From assembly GCA_004555265.1 (NCBI GenBank), contig SFIQ01000008.1, forward strand, positions 107,758-171,757: DNA of 64,000 nucleotides, given 5' to 3'. Below are positions 17,466-26,391 of the stretch, one piece after another. Made by a program: the position numbers and the translations under genes. The first letter of the stretch is position 1, and every line of letters begins with the position of its first letter. The notes below the pieces were generated by a model. It ran no database searches, had not been told where the DNA came from, and worked only from the letters and a program-made list of their open reading frames with translations. The stretch comes from Ruminococcus sp. (GTDB taxonomy: Bacteria; Bacillota; Clostridia; Oscillospirales; Acutalibacteraceae).

Positions 17466-17780
17466 CACTTTTGTCCTTGCCTAATCAATTAAAACCAATA
17501 CTCGGGGCAAAGAAATCGTTTTTACGGTCAAACTGCACACAATCTAACCCATTGGAATCACCGCCTCCCCGCGTTTTAAATATGAGATAAGCACAAAAAA
17601 ACCCGCAGTTTCGTACGAGGCGGAAACTGCGGGGTATTATATATTGTATGTTGCTGTGGAATGCCGCAAATTCCCCATAGTCCCCAAAAAATCCCTCTCA
17701 TTTAAGTAAACTATAGCATATGTGATAAAAAAACAACAATCCGCATTTTCTACAAAATTTTTCTCACTTGTCTATGCAAG
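17466..17780. other. Intergenic region upstream of the peptide gene
   Basis: About 315 bases without a gene. It holds the 11-bp terminator described separately and the upstream region of the peptide gene. I could not find a -35/-10 pair with acceptable spacing for the peptide operon; a TTGACC at about 17530 has no -10 box at the right distance. The rest is AT-rich. Confidence 0.5.
17594..17633 (-). terminator. Terminator after the GH13 gene
   Basis: A perfect 11-bp stem (17602-17612 with 17623-17633), followed on the minus strand by a T7 run. It probably ends the alpha-glucosidase transcript about 150 bases after its stop codon and insulates the peptide operon. Confidence 0.85.
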
Positions 17781-19460
17781 TTATGCAAACAAATACACTC
17801 TTGCTTCATACGGGCGCAAGGCGCAAATATTCGGTTTCGCGGGGGCGTCTTTGTAATTGGAAATCAGGAGTTTGCCCTTGGTCAAATCAAACCCGGCGGG
17901 GGCACGGAAGGTTTTGGTTTCGTCCGCAAACGAGCAAATCACAAGCGCGCGCTTGCCCTCGTAGGTGCGTTCATATACATAAAAATCGTTGCTTTCGGGG
18001 AAATGCTCCTTGTAGTCGCCGTAAATGAAAATTTTGTTTTCCTTGCGGACTTTCAACAACTTGCGGTAATAGTTGAGAATCGAGTCTTTGTCTTTCTCCT
18101 GCTGTTTGACATTGATTTCCTTGTAATTCGGATTGACCGAGAACCACGGCTCGACGCTCGAAAATCCCGCGTATTTGGATTTATCCCATTGCACGGGTGT
18201 GCGCGCGTTTTCGCGGCTGGTACGGTTGGCAATTTTTAAATAGGTCGCGTCCGAAAATCCGAATTTCTTAAACAACTTTTCGTTGTTAAAGGTGACAACA
18301 TCTTTGAATTTGTCCACACTGTCCAAATGGTTGTTGAGCATACCGATTTCCTGCCCCTGGTAGACAAACGGCGTGCCGCATTGCATATAGCACATCGTGG
18401 CGAGCATTTTGCCGCTTTCTTTCCAAAACTTTTCACTACCGTAACGGCTGATGATGCGCGGGTGGTCGTGATTTTCAAGATAGAGCGCGTTCCACGACCT
18501 GCCGTTCAGTTTGTATTGCCAATCACTGAACGCCTTTTTCATCTTTTTGAGATTGAACGGCGTGCAAAGCGTGTCGGTAATAAAGCAGTCCGCCTGCATA
18601 TGGTCAAAGGAAATCATCATATCGAGCACTTTGTCATCGCCCGCGGTGTATTTTAATGCGTCTTTGGAATTTGTCATCGGGGATTCGCCGACCATAAAGC
18701 AGTCGTAATCTTTCATAATATCTTTGCGGAATTCCGTCAGATATTCGTGGCAGTGCGGCCCCTTGTTGTAATGTTCCACGCCCGTGGCAATCGGCAGCGG
18801 GAAGCCGTCCGGCAGCCCCTCTTTTTTGGAGATAAATGTGATGACATCCTCGCGGAACCCGTCTACGCCCATATCCAGCCAAAAGCGCATAATACTTTTG
18901 ACTTCTTCACGCACTTTGGGGTTATCCATATTGAGGTCGGGCTGGCCTTTGGCGAATACATGCAAATAATATTCGTCCAAATCCTTGTTATATTCCCACG
19001 CGCCGCCCTCAAAGGTCGAAAGCCAGTTGTTCGGCGGCTTTTTGCCGTCCTTGCCCTTGCCTTTGCGCCAAAAATAGTAATCGTGGTAGGGGTTATCCTT
19101 GCCCTTTAAGCTCTCCTGAAACCATTTGTGCTCGGTGGAGGTGTGGTTGACCACCAAATCCATCAATACTTTCATGCCGCGTTCGTGCGCGCCGTCCAAT
19201 ACCTGTTTAAACAACGCCAAATCGCCGTAGTCGGGCGAAATGTCTTTGTAATCGGCAATGTCATAGCCGTAGTCGCAGTTGGGCGAGGGGTACAGCGGCG
19301 AAAACCAAATGCAGTCTACGCCCAAACTCTTGATGTAATCGAGTTTTTCCAGCACACCCTGTAAATCGCCGATGCCGTCGCCGTTGCCGTCCTTAAACGA
19401 GCGCGGCCAAATCTGATAGATAACCGCTTCTTTATACCATTCGTTTTTCAAGATAAACAC
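17781..19460 (-). CDS. malL: GH13 alpha-glucosidase (oligo-1,6-glucosidase type)
   Basis: A 559-residue cytoplasmic enzyme that cleaves short alpha-glucosides such as isomaltose. KEAVIYQIWPRSFKDGNGDG at the N-terminus, MDLVVNHTS (region I), GVDGFREDVI with the nucleophile Asp (region II), CFMVGESP with the acid/base Glu (region III) and LENHDHPR (region IV) are all present, and QPDLN is the family 13_31 marker. The in-frame GTG at 19460 lies almost on top of its AAAGGG; the TTG at 19451 has better spacing (10 bases) and may be the true start. Trehalose-6-phosphate hydrolase or sucrase activity is possible within the same subfamily. Confidence 0.9.
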   Translation of the reverse strand: MFILKNEWYKEAVIYQIWPRSFKDGNGDGIGDLQGVLEKLDYIKSLGVDCIWFSPLYPSPNCDYGYDIADYKDISPDYGDLALFKQVLDGAHERGMKVLMDLVVNHTSTEHKWFQESLKGKDNPYHDYYFWRKGKGKDGKKPPNNWLSTFEGGAWEYNKDLDEYYLHVFAKGQPDLNMDNPKVREEVKSIMRFWLDMGVDGFREDVITFISKKEGLPDGFPLPIATGVEHYNKGPHCHEYLTEFRKDIMKDYDCFMVGESPMTNSKDALKYTAGDDKVLDMMISFDHMQADCFITDTLCTPFNLKKMKKAFSDWQYKLNGRSWNALYLENHDHPRIISRYGSEKFWKESGKMLATMCYMQCGTPFVYQGQEIGMLNNHLDSVDKFKDVVTFNNEKLFKKFGFSDATYLKIANRTSRENARTPVQWDKSKYAGFSSVEPWFSVNPNYKEINVKQQEKDKDSILNYYRKLLKVRKENKIFIYGDYKEHFPESNDFYVYERTYEGKRALVICSFADETKTFRAPAGFDLTKGKLLISNYKDAPAKPNICALRPYEARVYLFA

Positions 19461-19490
19461 GCCCTTTATTTAAAAGATTTGGATAAAATC

Positions 19491-19519
19491 AGTATAGCAT
19501 ACCTCCCTTTTAAAAACAA
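19491..19519 (-). promoter_or_regulatory. Promoter of the GH13 gene
   Basis: TTGTTT (19514-19519), 17-base spacer, TATACT (19491-19496) on the minus strand, about 30 bases before the start. Confidence 0.6.
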
Positions 19520-19610
19520 TGTTCGTTTTGAATGAATAATCCACTGTGTTTTTGTGAAAAAAAGAACGACTGTATTGAAAAAAGAGAATACGGTTTCGGC
19601 AAATTTCCCA

Positions 19611-19640
19611 TTGCTTGAACGCATAAAACAAATGTATTAT
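19611..19640 (+). promoter_or_regulatory. Predicted promoter of the GH127 pseudogene
   Basis: TTGCTT (19611-19616), 18-base spacer, TATTAT (19635-19640), followed by CGGAGG and the ATG at 19665. Confidence 0.5.
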
Positions 19641-19664
19641 AATACCGTTGTCGGAGGTGTGATA

Positions 19665-21479
19665 ATGAACAAAAATGAGTTTTCAACGCACATAACATTG
19701 AAAAAGGTTACCGTGAAGGACAAGTTTTGGAGCCATATGCAGGGGCTTGTGCGCGATCATGTGCTGCCTTATCAATATGAAGCGCTACACGACCGCATTG
19801 CGCAAGCCGAAAAAAGTAATTGTATAGAGAATTTTAATAAAGCAGCCACCATTGCAAAAAAACGGAAATGCGGGGACCCAGTGCCCGTTTACCCCACAGA
19901 CAAATGGTATTACGATGAAACCAATGCCGAGCCGGCGGCATTTCACGGCTGGGTGTTTCAGGACAGCGACGCATACAAATGGCTGGAAGCCGTGGCGTAC
20001 AGCCTTATCAATCAGTGGGACGACGGTCTGTATGCAAAGGCAAAGAATTTGATTGACCTGATTTGCGCGGCGCAAATGGAAAACGGTTACCTTGACACGC
20101 TGTACATAATCAACAATCCTGCAAACATCTTTACGAATTTAAAGGGCATTTTACACGGCGACGGGAGAAAAAACGCTTTTGAACGCTGCTTGTCGTTTTG
20201 CGGATTTGCTGTGCGAAACCTTTGGGGCAGATAAAAAGCGCGGCTACGGCGGGCATGAAATTGCAGAACTTGCTTTGGTAAAACTGTATGATGTTACCGA
20301 AAACAAAAAATACCTCGAACTCGCCGCATTTTTTATCAACGCACGCGGTACAAAGCCTTTTTACTTCGATACGGAACGAAACATAACCACCGACGGCAAA
20401 GGCTATACCTACAATCAGGCGCATATGCCCGTAAGGGAACAGCGCGAGGCCGTCGGGCACGCCGTCCGCGGCGTATATTTATACACCGGTATGGCGGACA
20501 TTGCCAAACGCGACACCGACGAAGAACTCTACAACGCCTGCCGGCATATTTGGAATAATATTGTGCACAAGAAGCTGTATATTACCGGCGGTATCGGTGC
20601 CACTGCGGATGGTGAAGCGTTCAGCTTTGATTACGATTTGCCGAATGATTTGGCATATTGCGAAACCTGCGCGAGCATCGGCCTGTGCTTTTTTGCACAG
20701 CGTATGCTTTCCGTCGCCCCGTTGGGTGAATACGGCGATGTTGTGGAGCGCGCCAAGTTTTGCCGCAGGCGAGCCACTGCGACAGCCGAAAAGCCCACAT
20801 AAAGCCGGTGCGGCAAAAGTGGTACGGCTGCGCGTGCTGCCCGCCGAATTTGGCAAGGTTTTTAAGCAGTATCGGCACATACTGCGCAAGCGAAAATGAC
20901 GAAACCGTGTTTCTGCACCAATATATTGCCGGCGAATATCAGTTTCAAAATGCGACCGTGCAAGTGAACGGCGACTATCTGAAAGACGGAAAAATGACTT
21001 TTGAAATTTTGCCGAAAAAGCCGATTTGCGTTGCCGTCAGAATTCCCGGCTGGTGCAAACAGGCTGTAATTCATCACGCGTACACGGTGAAAGACGGGTA
21101 TGCGTATATGCAGGTGGACCGAAAAACCGCAATTACGGCAGAGTTCACGCCGGAAATCCGCGTGATGCAGTGCAGTAATCTTGTGCGGGCCAATATCGGC
21201 AAGGTTGCCGTTATGCGCGGCGCGACGGTGTATTGCTGTGAAGAAGCGGACAACGGCAAAAATTTACAGCTGCTGCGGTTGGATTTAACCAAGCCGATGC
21301 GGTACGCAGACGGCTGCATTCTCGCACAAGGGTATCGGGAAAAAGCCGACGACGCGCTGTATCGGGAATACGCGCAAGCCCCCTGTGCGCAGACGGAAAT
21401 TCGCCTGATTCCGTATTACAAATGGGCGAATCGGGGCGAAAACGAAATGACGGTTTATCTTCCTGTAAAAACGCATTAA
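19665..21479 (+). pseudogene. GH127 beta-L-arabinofuranosidase with two internal deletions
   Basis: Three consecutive frames together resemble one family 127 enzyme. Segment 1 (19665 to about 20147) has the N-terminal part through NGYLDTLYIINNPANIFTNLK. Segment 2 (about 20148 to 20755) has AFYTATGEKTLLNAACRFADLL, KKRGYGGHEIAELALVKLY, NQAHMPVREQ, AVGHAVRGVYLYTGMAD, ITGGIGAT and the catalytic-site FDYDLPND. Segment 3 (about 20758 to 21479) has HIKPVRQKWYGCACCPPNLAR with the zinc-ligand and nucleophile cysteines. About 16 residues (the DNHELYC-type motif of the family) are missing at the first junction and about 25 at the second, each with a frame change. Losses of this size point to genuine decay. 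It starts with a good CGGAGG site. Confidence 0.85.
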
Positions 21480-21519
21480 AAATTCTGAAAAAGTGCGTGT
21501 AGTTTTGGCGAAATGCCAT

Positions 21520-21547
21520 TTGTCTTTTCAAATATTCGTGCTATAAT
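21520..21547 (+). promoter_or_regulatory. Promoter of the V-ATPase operon
   Basis: TTGTCT (21520-21525), 16-base spacer, TATAAT (21542-21547), followed about 45 bases later by the GTG start at 21592 behind GGGAGG. Confidence 0.65.
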
Positions 21548-21591
21548 ACAAGGTTGAAGGTATCTATTCGTTATTTTCGGGAGGTCTTTTT

Positions 21592-21903
21592 GTGGAAAAT
21601 GCATTGCGTATGATTGTGGAGGCAGACCGCGCCGCCCGCAAGGATGTGGAGCAAGCGCAGCTTCGCCGCGAACACTTAACGGCAGAGCTGACGCAAAGCA
21701 AGGCGGAAATCAACCGTCAGCTTCAGGAAAATGCCGAAAAGGCCGTGGAAAAAGTTCGTGTTAATATGCAGACGAAGGTGCAAACGGCTGTTGCGGCGTT
21801 AGAGCAAAAAACCGCCGCGCAGGCGTCGCGTATGCAGACACTGTATGATGAAAAAAGCGACGAATGGGTGGAAACGATTTTTCGCGCCGTCGTTGCGGAA
21901 TAA
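21592..21903 (+). CDS. V-type ATPase peripheral stalk subunit G/H
   Basis: A 103-residue, almost entirely helical charged protein with heptad-like spacing (ARKDVEQAQLRREHLTAEL, NRQLQENAEKAVEKV). This is the size and character of the G/H (NtpF-like) subunit, which pairs with subunit E as a coiled-coil peripheral stalk. The GTG start is set by GGGAGG. It is the first gene of the nine-gene operon. Assignment rests on coiled-coil character and position, because the sequence itself is poorly conserved in this family. Confidence 0.75.
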   Translation: MENALRMIVEADRAARKDVEQAQLRREHLTAELTQSKAEINRQLQENAEKAVEKVRVNMQTKVQTAVAALEQKTAAQASRMQTLYDEKSDEWVETIFRAVVAE

Positions 21904-21936
21904 ACGGTCAAAATTTTCGGAAAGGAGCGCCGCTGT

Positions 21937-22995
21937 ATGGGAAAAGCCATATCCTCGCTGTCTGCCAATGCTATCTCTGCAAAGGCGCACGCGATGTATG
22001 CCGAACTGCTGACCGCGGCGGATTATGACGCATTGGTCGCCTGCCGCAGCGTGACGGAAGCGGCGGGGTATTTGCGGGCGCATACCGCCTACGCGCAGGT
22101 GTTTTCCGCTTTGCCGAACGGCAAAGTGCACCGCGTCCGTGTGGAAGCGGCAGTGAACCGCCAAATGCAGGAGCGCATTGCTTCGCTTTGCAGTTTTGCG
22201 CGTTCCCTGGGGCAGGACTTGTACCGCATTTTTCTGTTGCGCGCCGATATAGACTGTATTTTGCTTTGTGCGGATTATCTCGATTCCGACAGCGTCGGGG
22301 AATACGCCGTGCATTTGCCGCCGTTTTTCCGTGACAATGCCGAGGTGGATGTCACGGTGTTGGAGCGCGCGCGCTGTCCGGAGGATTTGTATCGGGGCTT
22401 GCGCGGCACACGGTATGCGCCGTTGGCGGCAAAAATGGAAAACAGCGTTGCGGGCTTTTCCGTGCCCACCCTCGAGAATATTTTATACGAGTATCTGTAT
22501 ACACAGGCAAAAGAAATGATTGAAAACGATTTTTCGGGACAAGCGCGTACACAACTGCTGGATTTCTTCCGTATGCGTGCCGATATGAAAACGGTCGAAA
22601 GCATTTATCGGCAAAAACAGTATTTTCGCGCCGACCTCATCCCGCAAAACGGCAGTTTTTTCAGTTCAAAGGTCACTTCTTTTACCCCGAGCGAGTTGGA
22701 AGAAATGCTGCACGCCGAAACGGCACAGGCGGTGCTCAACACCGTTTGCAAAACCCGCTACGGCAAATACCTGCCGCAAGACGAAGCGATTATTGAACGC
22801 AAAACCCAGTTGTTACAGTTAAAAATCAACCAAAAGAATATGCGCTATTCCACTTGCCCGCCGCTTGTGATGCTCAGTTTTATCGGCATTGCCGAAAACG
22901 AGGCGCGCAATGTAACGCATATCATCGAGGGCATTCGGTATCATCTGCCGCCCGCAGAGATTGCCGCCCACTTAATACGATTACAGGAGCCGTAA
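21937..22995 (+). CDS. ntpC: V-type ATPase subunit C (central stalk socket, d-type)
   Basis: A 352-residue soluble helical protein of the V-ATPase C/AC39 family. It sits as a funnel on the rotor ring and links it to the D/F shaft. The N-terminal SANAISAKAHAMYAELLTAADYDAL and the repeated YEYLYTQAKEMIENDF-like helical units fit the family, which is built from three related helical bundles of about 110 residues. Length matches relatives (330-350). AAAGGAG precedes the ATG. It lies between the stalk subunit gene and ntpI, whereas in Enterococcus hirae ntpC follows ntpE. Confidence 0.88.
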   Translation: MGKAISSLSANAISAKAHAMYAELLTAADYDALVACRSVTEAAGYLRAHTAYAQVFSALPNGKVHRVRVEAAVNRQMQERIASLCSFARSLGQDLYRIFLLRADIDCILLCADYLDSDSVGEYAVHLPPFFRDNAEVDVTVLERARCPEDLYRGLRGTRYAPLAAKMENSVAGFSVPTLENILYEYLYTQAKEMIENDFSGQARTQLLDFFRMRADMKTVESIYRQKQYFRADLIPQNGSFFSSKVTSFTPSELEEMLHAETAQAVLNTVCKTRYGKYLPQDEAIIERKTQLLQLKINQKNMRYSTCPPLVMLSFIGIAENEARNVTHIIEGIRYHLPPAEIAAHLIRLQEP

Positions 22996-23022
22996 CCCTG
23001 TCGGAAAGGAGAAAAAGCAAAC

Positions 23023-24969
23023 ATGGCTGTTGAAAAAATGAAGCTGATGAAGCTCAGCGGCAGCTTGGAACAGCTTTCCGCTTTGTGCGAAAAAATCTGC
23101 GCTTTGGCTTGCTTTGAAGCGGACAGCGCGTCGAAATATATTTCGGCATCGATGGGATTTGCCCCGTTTGTAGAGGAAAATCCGTACGCCAATGTGCTGG
23201 CAAGCCTACGCGAGATTGCCAAATCCGCAGGCTTTGCCTTAGAGCTGTGCACGGACGGCGCAGACAGCACCTTTGCAGGCGTGGACGATAAATATGTTGC
23301 CTCCGTGCAGAAAAAAGTGTCGGATTTATATGCCGAAAAGGCCGCGCTGTTGGAGCAAAAAGCCGCGTGTGAATCGGGTATTGAGAAATACGCGCACTTC
23401 AAAGGCATGGAGGTAGACCTTGACCAACTGACGCAATGCGAATTTGTGAAAGCACGGTTCGGGCATCTGCCGAAAGAGAGTTATCAAAAACTGCAAACCG
23501 TATTTCGGGATAATCCGTACGCGTTTTTCTACCCCTGCTCGGAGGATAAAACCGAGTATTGGGGCGTATATTTCGCTCCCGCCGATATGGTCAATGAAAT
23601 CGACGGTATTTTTGCATTTTTGCTGTTTGAGCCGTTCGAGGTGCCCGGTGCGGCGGGTACGGTTGACGAGGTTGTCGAGGAATTTCAGCACAGCATTGAA
23701 ATTATCACAAGCCAACTTGCGGACTGTGACGCACAATTAAAATCGTTGTGGGATGCGGAAAAAGACCGCTGTAACCGCATTTACACCTATTTGGTGCATC
23801 AAAATGCTGTGTATGGCTTGCGTAGTTACGCCTTGCACAACGACAAATATTTTATGTTGGTCGGCTATGTGCCCGCATCCGACGAAGCACGCTTTTGCGA
23901 AGCAGTGCAATCCTTCGGCGGCGAGATTACCTTAGAGACGGAAAACCCGCCCGCCGACGGGAAAACCGCCGTCCCCGTCAAAATGAAGTCGGGTTTTCGC
24001 CCGTTACGCTTTTTGGTCGAGCCGTATAAATACTATGTGGATATGTACGGCACGCCCGCCTATTCCGACATTGACATTACGCCGTTTGTGGCGATAACCT
24101 ATACGGTATTGTTCGGCATGATGTTCGGCGACCTCGGGCAGGGGGCGGTACTTGCCCTTGCCGGCTTTTTGATGTGGAAGCTCAAAAAAATGGAACTCGG
24201 CAAAATTCTCATTCCCTGCGGCATTGCCTCCATGTGCTTCGGCTTTTTGTTCGGCAGTGTGTTCGGGTATGAAGAAATGCTCGACCCCGTGTACCACGCG
24301 CTCGGGTGGCGCGGCAAGCCGATGTCGGTGATGGACAGCATCAACACCGTTTTGCTGATTGCCGTTGCGATAGGCGTGGGGCTGATGGTACTTGCCATGC
24401 TTTTGAATATTTACGCCTGTTTAAAACGCAAAAAATTCGGCGAAGCGCTGTTTAGTCAAAACGGTGTGGTCGGGCTTATGATGTACCTTGCAGGCTGTAA
24501 TCTTGCCTCGGGCTTTATGGGCGGCCCCGCGCCGCTACCCAACTCCGTGGCAGGCGTGATTTTGGGCGTTTGCGCGGTGCTGTTGATGTTTAAGGAAATC
24601 CCCATCGGGATGATTGACAAGCACCCCAACTGGAAGCCCGAAAGCATAATGGACTTTGTGTTGCAAAATCTGTTTGAACTGCTCGAATATATTCTTTCCT
24701 ATCTTTCCAACACCGTTTCGTTTTTGCGCGTCGGCGCGTTCGTGTTGGTGCACGCGGGCATGATGATGGTGGTTTTCTCCCTCGCGGGCGAAAGCGAAAA
24801 TCTGTTTGTGATTATTCTCGGCAATATTTTGGTCATTGCACTGGAAGGGCTGTTAACCGGCATTCAGGCGCTTCGTTTGGAATATTACGAGATGTTCAGT
24901 CGGTTCTATGAGGGCGGCGGCAAGGCGTTTGTACCCGCGACTCTCAACGATATACAAACCAATTCATAA
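23023..24969 (+). CDS. ntpI: V-type ATPase subunit I (membrane stator, a-type)
   Basis: A 648-residue protein with a soluble N-terminal half (1 to about 330) containing a coiled coil (VASVQKKVSDLYAEKAALLEQKAACESGIE) and a membrane C-terminal half with about seven or eight helices. PFVAITYTVLFGMMFGDLGQGAVLALAG and SNTVSFLRVGAFVLVHAGM are the conserved membrane segments; the Arg in FLRVGA corresponds to the essential stator arginine facing the ring carboxylate. The N-terminal arm binds the peripheral stalks. It follows subunit C with GGAAAGGAG before the ATG. Confidence 0.95.
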   Translation: MAVEKMKLMKLSGSLEQLSALCEKICALACFEADSASKYISASMGFAPFVEENPYANVLASLREIAKSAGFALELCTDGADSTFAGVDDKYVASVQKKVSDLYAEKAALLEQKAACESGIEKYAHFKGMEVDLDQLTQCEFVKARFGHLPKESYQKLQTVFRDNPYAFFYPCSEDKTEYWGVYFAPADMVNEIDGIFAFLLFEPFEVPGAAGTVDEVVEEFQHSIEIITSQLADCDAQLKSLWDAEKDRCNRIYTYLVHQNAVYGLRSYALHNDKYFMLVGYVPASDEARFCEAVQSFGGEITLETENPPADGKTAVPVKMKSGFRPLRFLVEPYKYYVDMYGTPAYSDIDITPFVAITYTVLFGMMFGDLGQGAVLALAGFLMWKLKKMELGKILIPCGIASMCFGFLFGSVFGYEEMLDPVYHALGWRGKPMSVMDSINTVLLIAVAIGVGLMVLAMLLNIYACLKRKKFGEALFSQNGVVGLMMYLAGCNLASGFMGGPAPLPNSVAGVILGVCAVLLMFKEIPIGMIDKHPNWKPESIMDFVLQNLFELLEYILSYLSNTVSFLRVGAFVLVHAGMMMVVFSLAGESENLFVIILGNILVIALEGLLTGIQALRLEYYEMFSRFYEGGGKAFVPATLNDIQTNS

Positions 24970-24990
24970 AAACCTTTGGAGGAAATTGTT

Positions 24991-25458
24991 ATGACAACCG
25001 TATTTTATCTTTTGTTGATTTTGGCGCCGTTCGCATTGCTGTTTACCGCGTTTTCTGTGGTGAAAAAGAAAAGTGAGGGCAGACCGCTTAAAAAGGCGTT
25101 TTCCGTGAACATCGCCACCTTTGCCGTACTCACTGTGTTGATGTCCGTTTTGTGCATCAACGCCTTTGCGGCGAATGACGAAACAGCAGAACCCGCACAG
25201 ACGCAAACCGAAGAACCTGCACAGGCAGAGACGGCTTCGGACAACGCCAAGGGATTAGGGCTTTTGGCGGCAGGCTTGGTCACCGGTCTTGCGGGCATCG
25301 GCGGCGGTATCGCCGTGGCGGCAGGTGCACCGGCGGCGATTTCCGCAACGGCGGAAAATCCGAAATCGTTCGGTAAATCCATTATTTTCGTCGCCCTCGG
25401 CGAATCTATCGCGCTGTACGGCGTGGTTATTTCCATTTTGATATTAAATAAGGTCTGA
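24991..25458 (+). CDS. ntpK: V-type ATPase ring subunit K (c-type), with acidic linker
   Basis: A 155-residue ring subunit starting at the ATG behind TTGGAGG. Helices lie at about 3-23 and 41-60, followed by an acidic Pro/Glu/Ala-rich linker (about 61-88), and then a glycine-rich hairpin (89-154) with GLGLLAAGLVTGLAGIGGG and ALGESIALYG. Glu138 in the last helix is the ion-binding carboxylate. The second half is an ordinary c-subunit hairpin. The first half lacks the glycine-rich c-type pattern and ends in CINAFA-AN, which resembles a signal peptidase site. Whether the ring ion is Na+ or H+ cannot be settled by eye; the two Na+-type symporters nearby make Na+ plausible. Confidence 0.88.
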   Translation: MTTVFYLLLILAPFALLFTAFSVVKKKSEGRPLKKAFSVNIATFAVLTVLMSVLCINAFAANDETAEPAQTQTEEPAQAETASDNAKGLGLLAAGLVTGLAGIGGGIAVAAGAPAAISATAENPKSFGKSIIFVALGESIALYGVVISILILNKV

Positions 25459-25462
25459 TTGT

Positions 25463-25768
25463 ATGAAATTTTTTCTCATCAGCGACAATGTGGACTCGAT
25501 GATTGGGATGCGCCTTGCAGGCGTGGAGGGCGTGCGCGTGGATACCGCGCAAGCGGCGCAAAATGCCTTTTTGAAAGCCATGGCAGACCCCGAAATCGGC
25601 ATTTTGCTGGCGACACCCAAAGCGGCGGCGCTTTGCCCCGAAACCGTCGGCGCGTTGCGGCAGAGCAACCGTCCGCTGTTTGTGATCATTCCCGATGCGG
25701 ACGGCGTCGACGCGGCGGGAGACAGTATCACACAGTATATCCGTGAAGCCGTCGGCGTGAAAATTTAA
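25463..25768 (+). CDS. ntpG: V-type ATPase subunit F (central shaft)
   Basis: A 101-residue protein beginning MKFFLISDNVDSMIGMRLAG, the typical F-subunit opening, with GILLATPKAAALCPE in the middle and a C-terminal region ending in IREAVGVKI. Subunit F binds the D shaft and helps regulate rotation. It starts 4 bases after the ntpK stop, behind AAGGT. Length is normal (100-105). Confidence 0.9.
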   Translation: MKFFLISDNVDSMIGMRLAGVEGVRVDTAQAAQNAFLKAMADPEIGILLATPKAAALCPETVGALRQSNRPLFVIIPDADGVDAAGDSITQYIREAVGVKI

Positions 25769-25786
25769 AGTTAGAGGTGCCCGAAA

Positions 25787-26386
25787 ATGGAAGCAACCGC
25801 AAAAAATACCGAGGCGTTTTTGCAGTCCATCCGTACCCTTGCGGCGGCGGAGTGCGAACGCATCGACCGTGAAACCGAAAGCGTCCGCGCGGAACGGTTG
25901 CAGGCAATGCAGACCGAGGCGCGCAAACGGTATAAATCGTATATGGAATATGAAGCGGCGCGCATTCGCGCCGAAGCCAACCGCGAAATATCAGGGAAAG
26001 GCGAGGCGTCGCGCAAAGCCCTTGCCGATTTGCGTGCAACGCTTTCGCAACAGGTTTTTGACCGCGTAAAGGCAAAAATCGAAGCGTATACCGAAACAGA
26101 CGCATACCGCGAAAAATTGCTTGCCGGCGTGCGGGAAATCGCCGCCTTGTTCCCGAATGGCGATACCGAGCTGTTTATCGCCCCGCATGACGCGGACAAA
26201 GCCGCCGCTCTTAAAGCGGCATTCGGCGCACCGTGCACCGTCACGGTGACAGAGGAAATTGTGCTCGGCGGCGTCAAGGCGCTCGACCGCAAAACGCAAT
26301 GCCTTGCCGATAATACATTGGATACCGCGTTGGAAGCGCAAAAAGCGTGGTTTCTTGAAAATTCCGGACTTTCCGTTGAGGAGTGA
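25787..26386 (+). CDS. ntpE: V-type ATPase subunit E (peripheral stalk)
   Basis: A 199-residue protein with a long charged N-terminal helix (1 to about 100, e.g. IRTLAAAECERIDRETESV) and a globular C-terminal domain with VLGGVKALDRKTQCLADNTLDTAL, the conserved end of subunit E. It forms the peripheral stalks with the G/H subunit. The stop overlaps the region around the subunit A start. Length fits relatives (190-205). Confidence 0.87.
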   Translation: MEATAKNTEAFLQSIRTLAAAECERIDRETESVRAERLQAMQTEARKRYKSYMEYEAARIRAEANREISGKGEASRKALADLRATLSQQVFDRVKAKIEAYTETDAYREKLLAGVREIAALFPNGDTELFIAPHDADKAAALKAAFGAPCTVTVTEEIVLGGVKALDRKTQCLADNTLDTALEAQKAWFLENSGLSVEE

Positions 26387-26391
26387 TTGCA

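Noticed and set aside
17544..17561. GTG start with a strong GGGAGG on the minus strand upstream of the peptide gene
   Set aside because: It runs into TAG after five codons. A leader-peptide role is possible but nothing else supports it.
17594..17633. Terminator hairpin as an attenuator of the peptide operon
   Set aside because: Its T-run lies on the minus strand about 130 bases upstream of the peptide start and follows the GH13 gene, so ending that transcript is the simpler reading.
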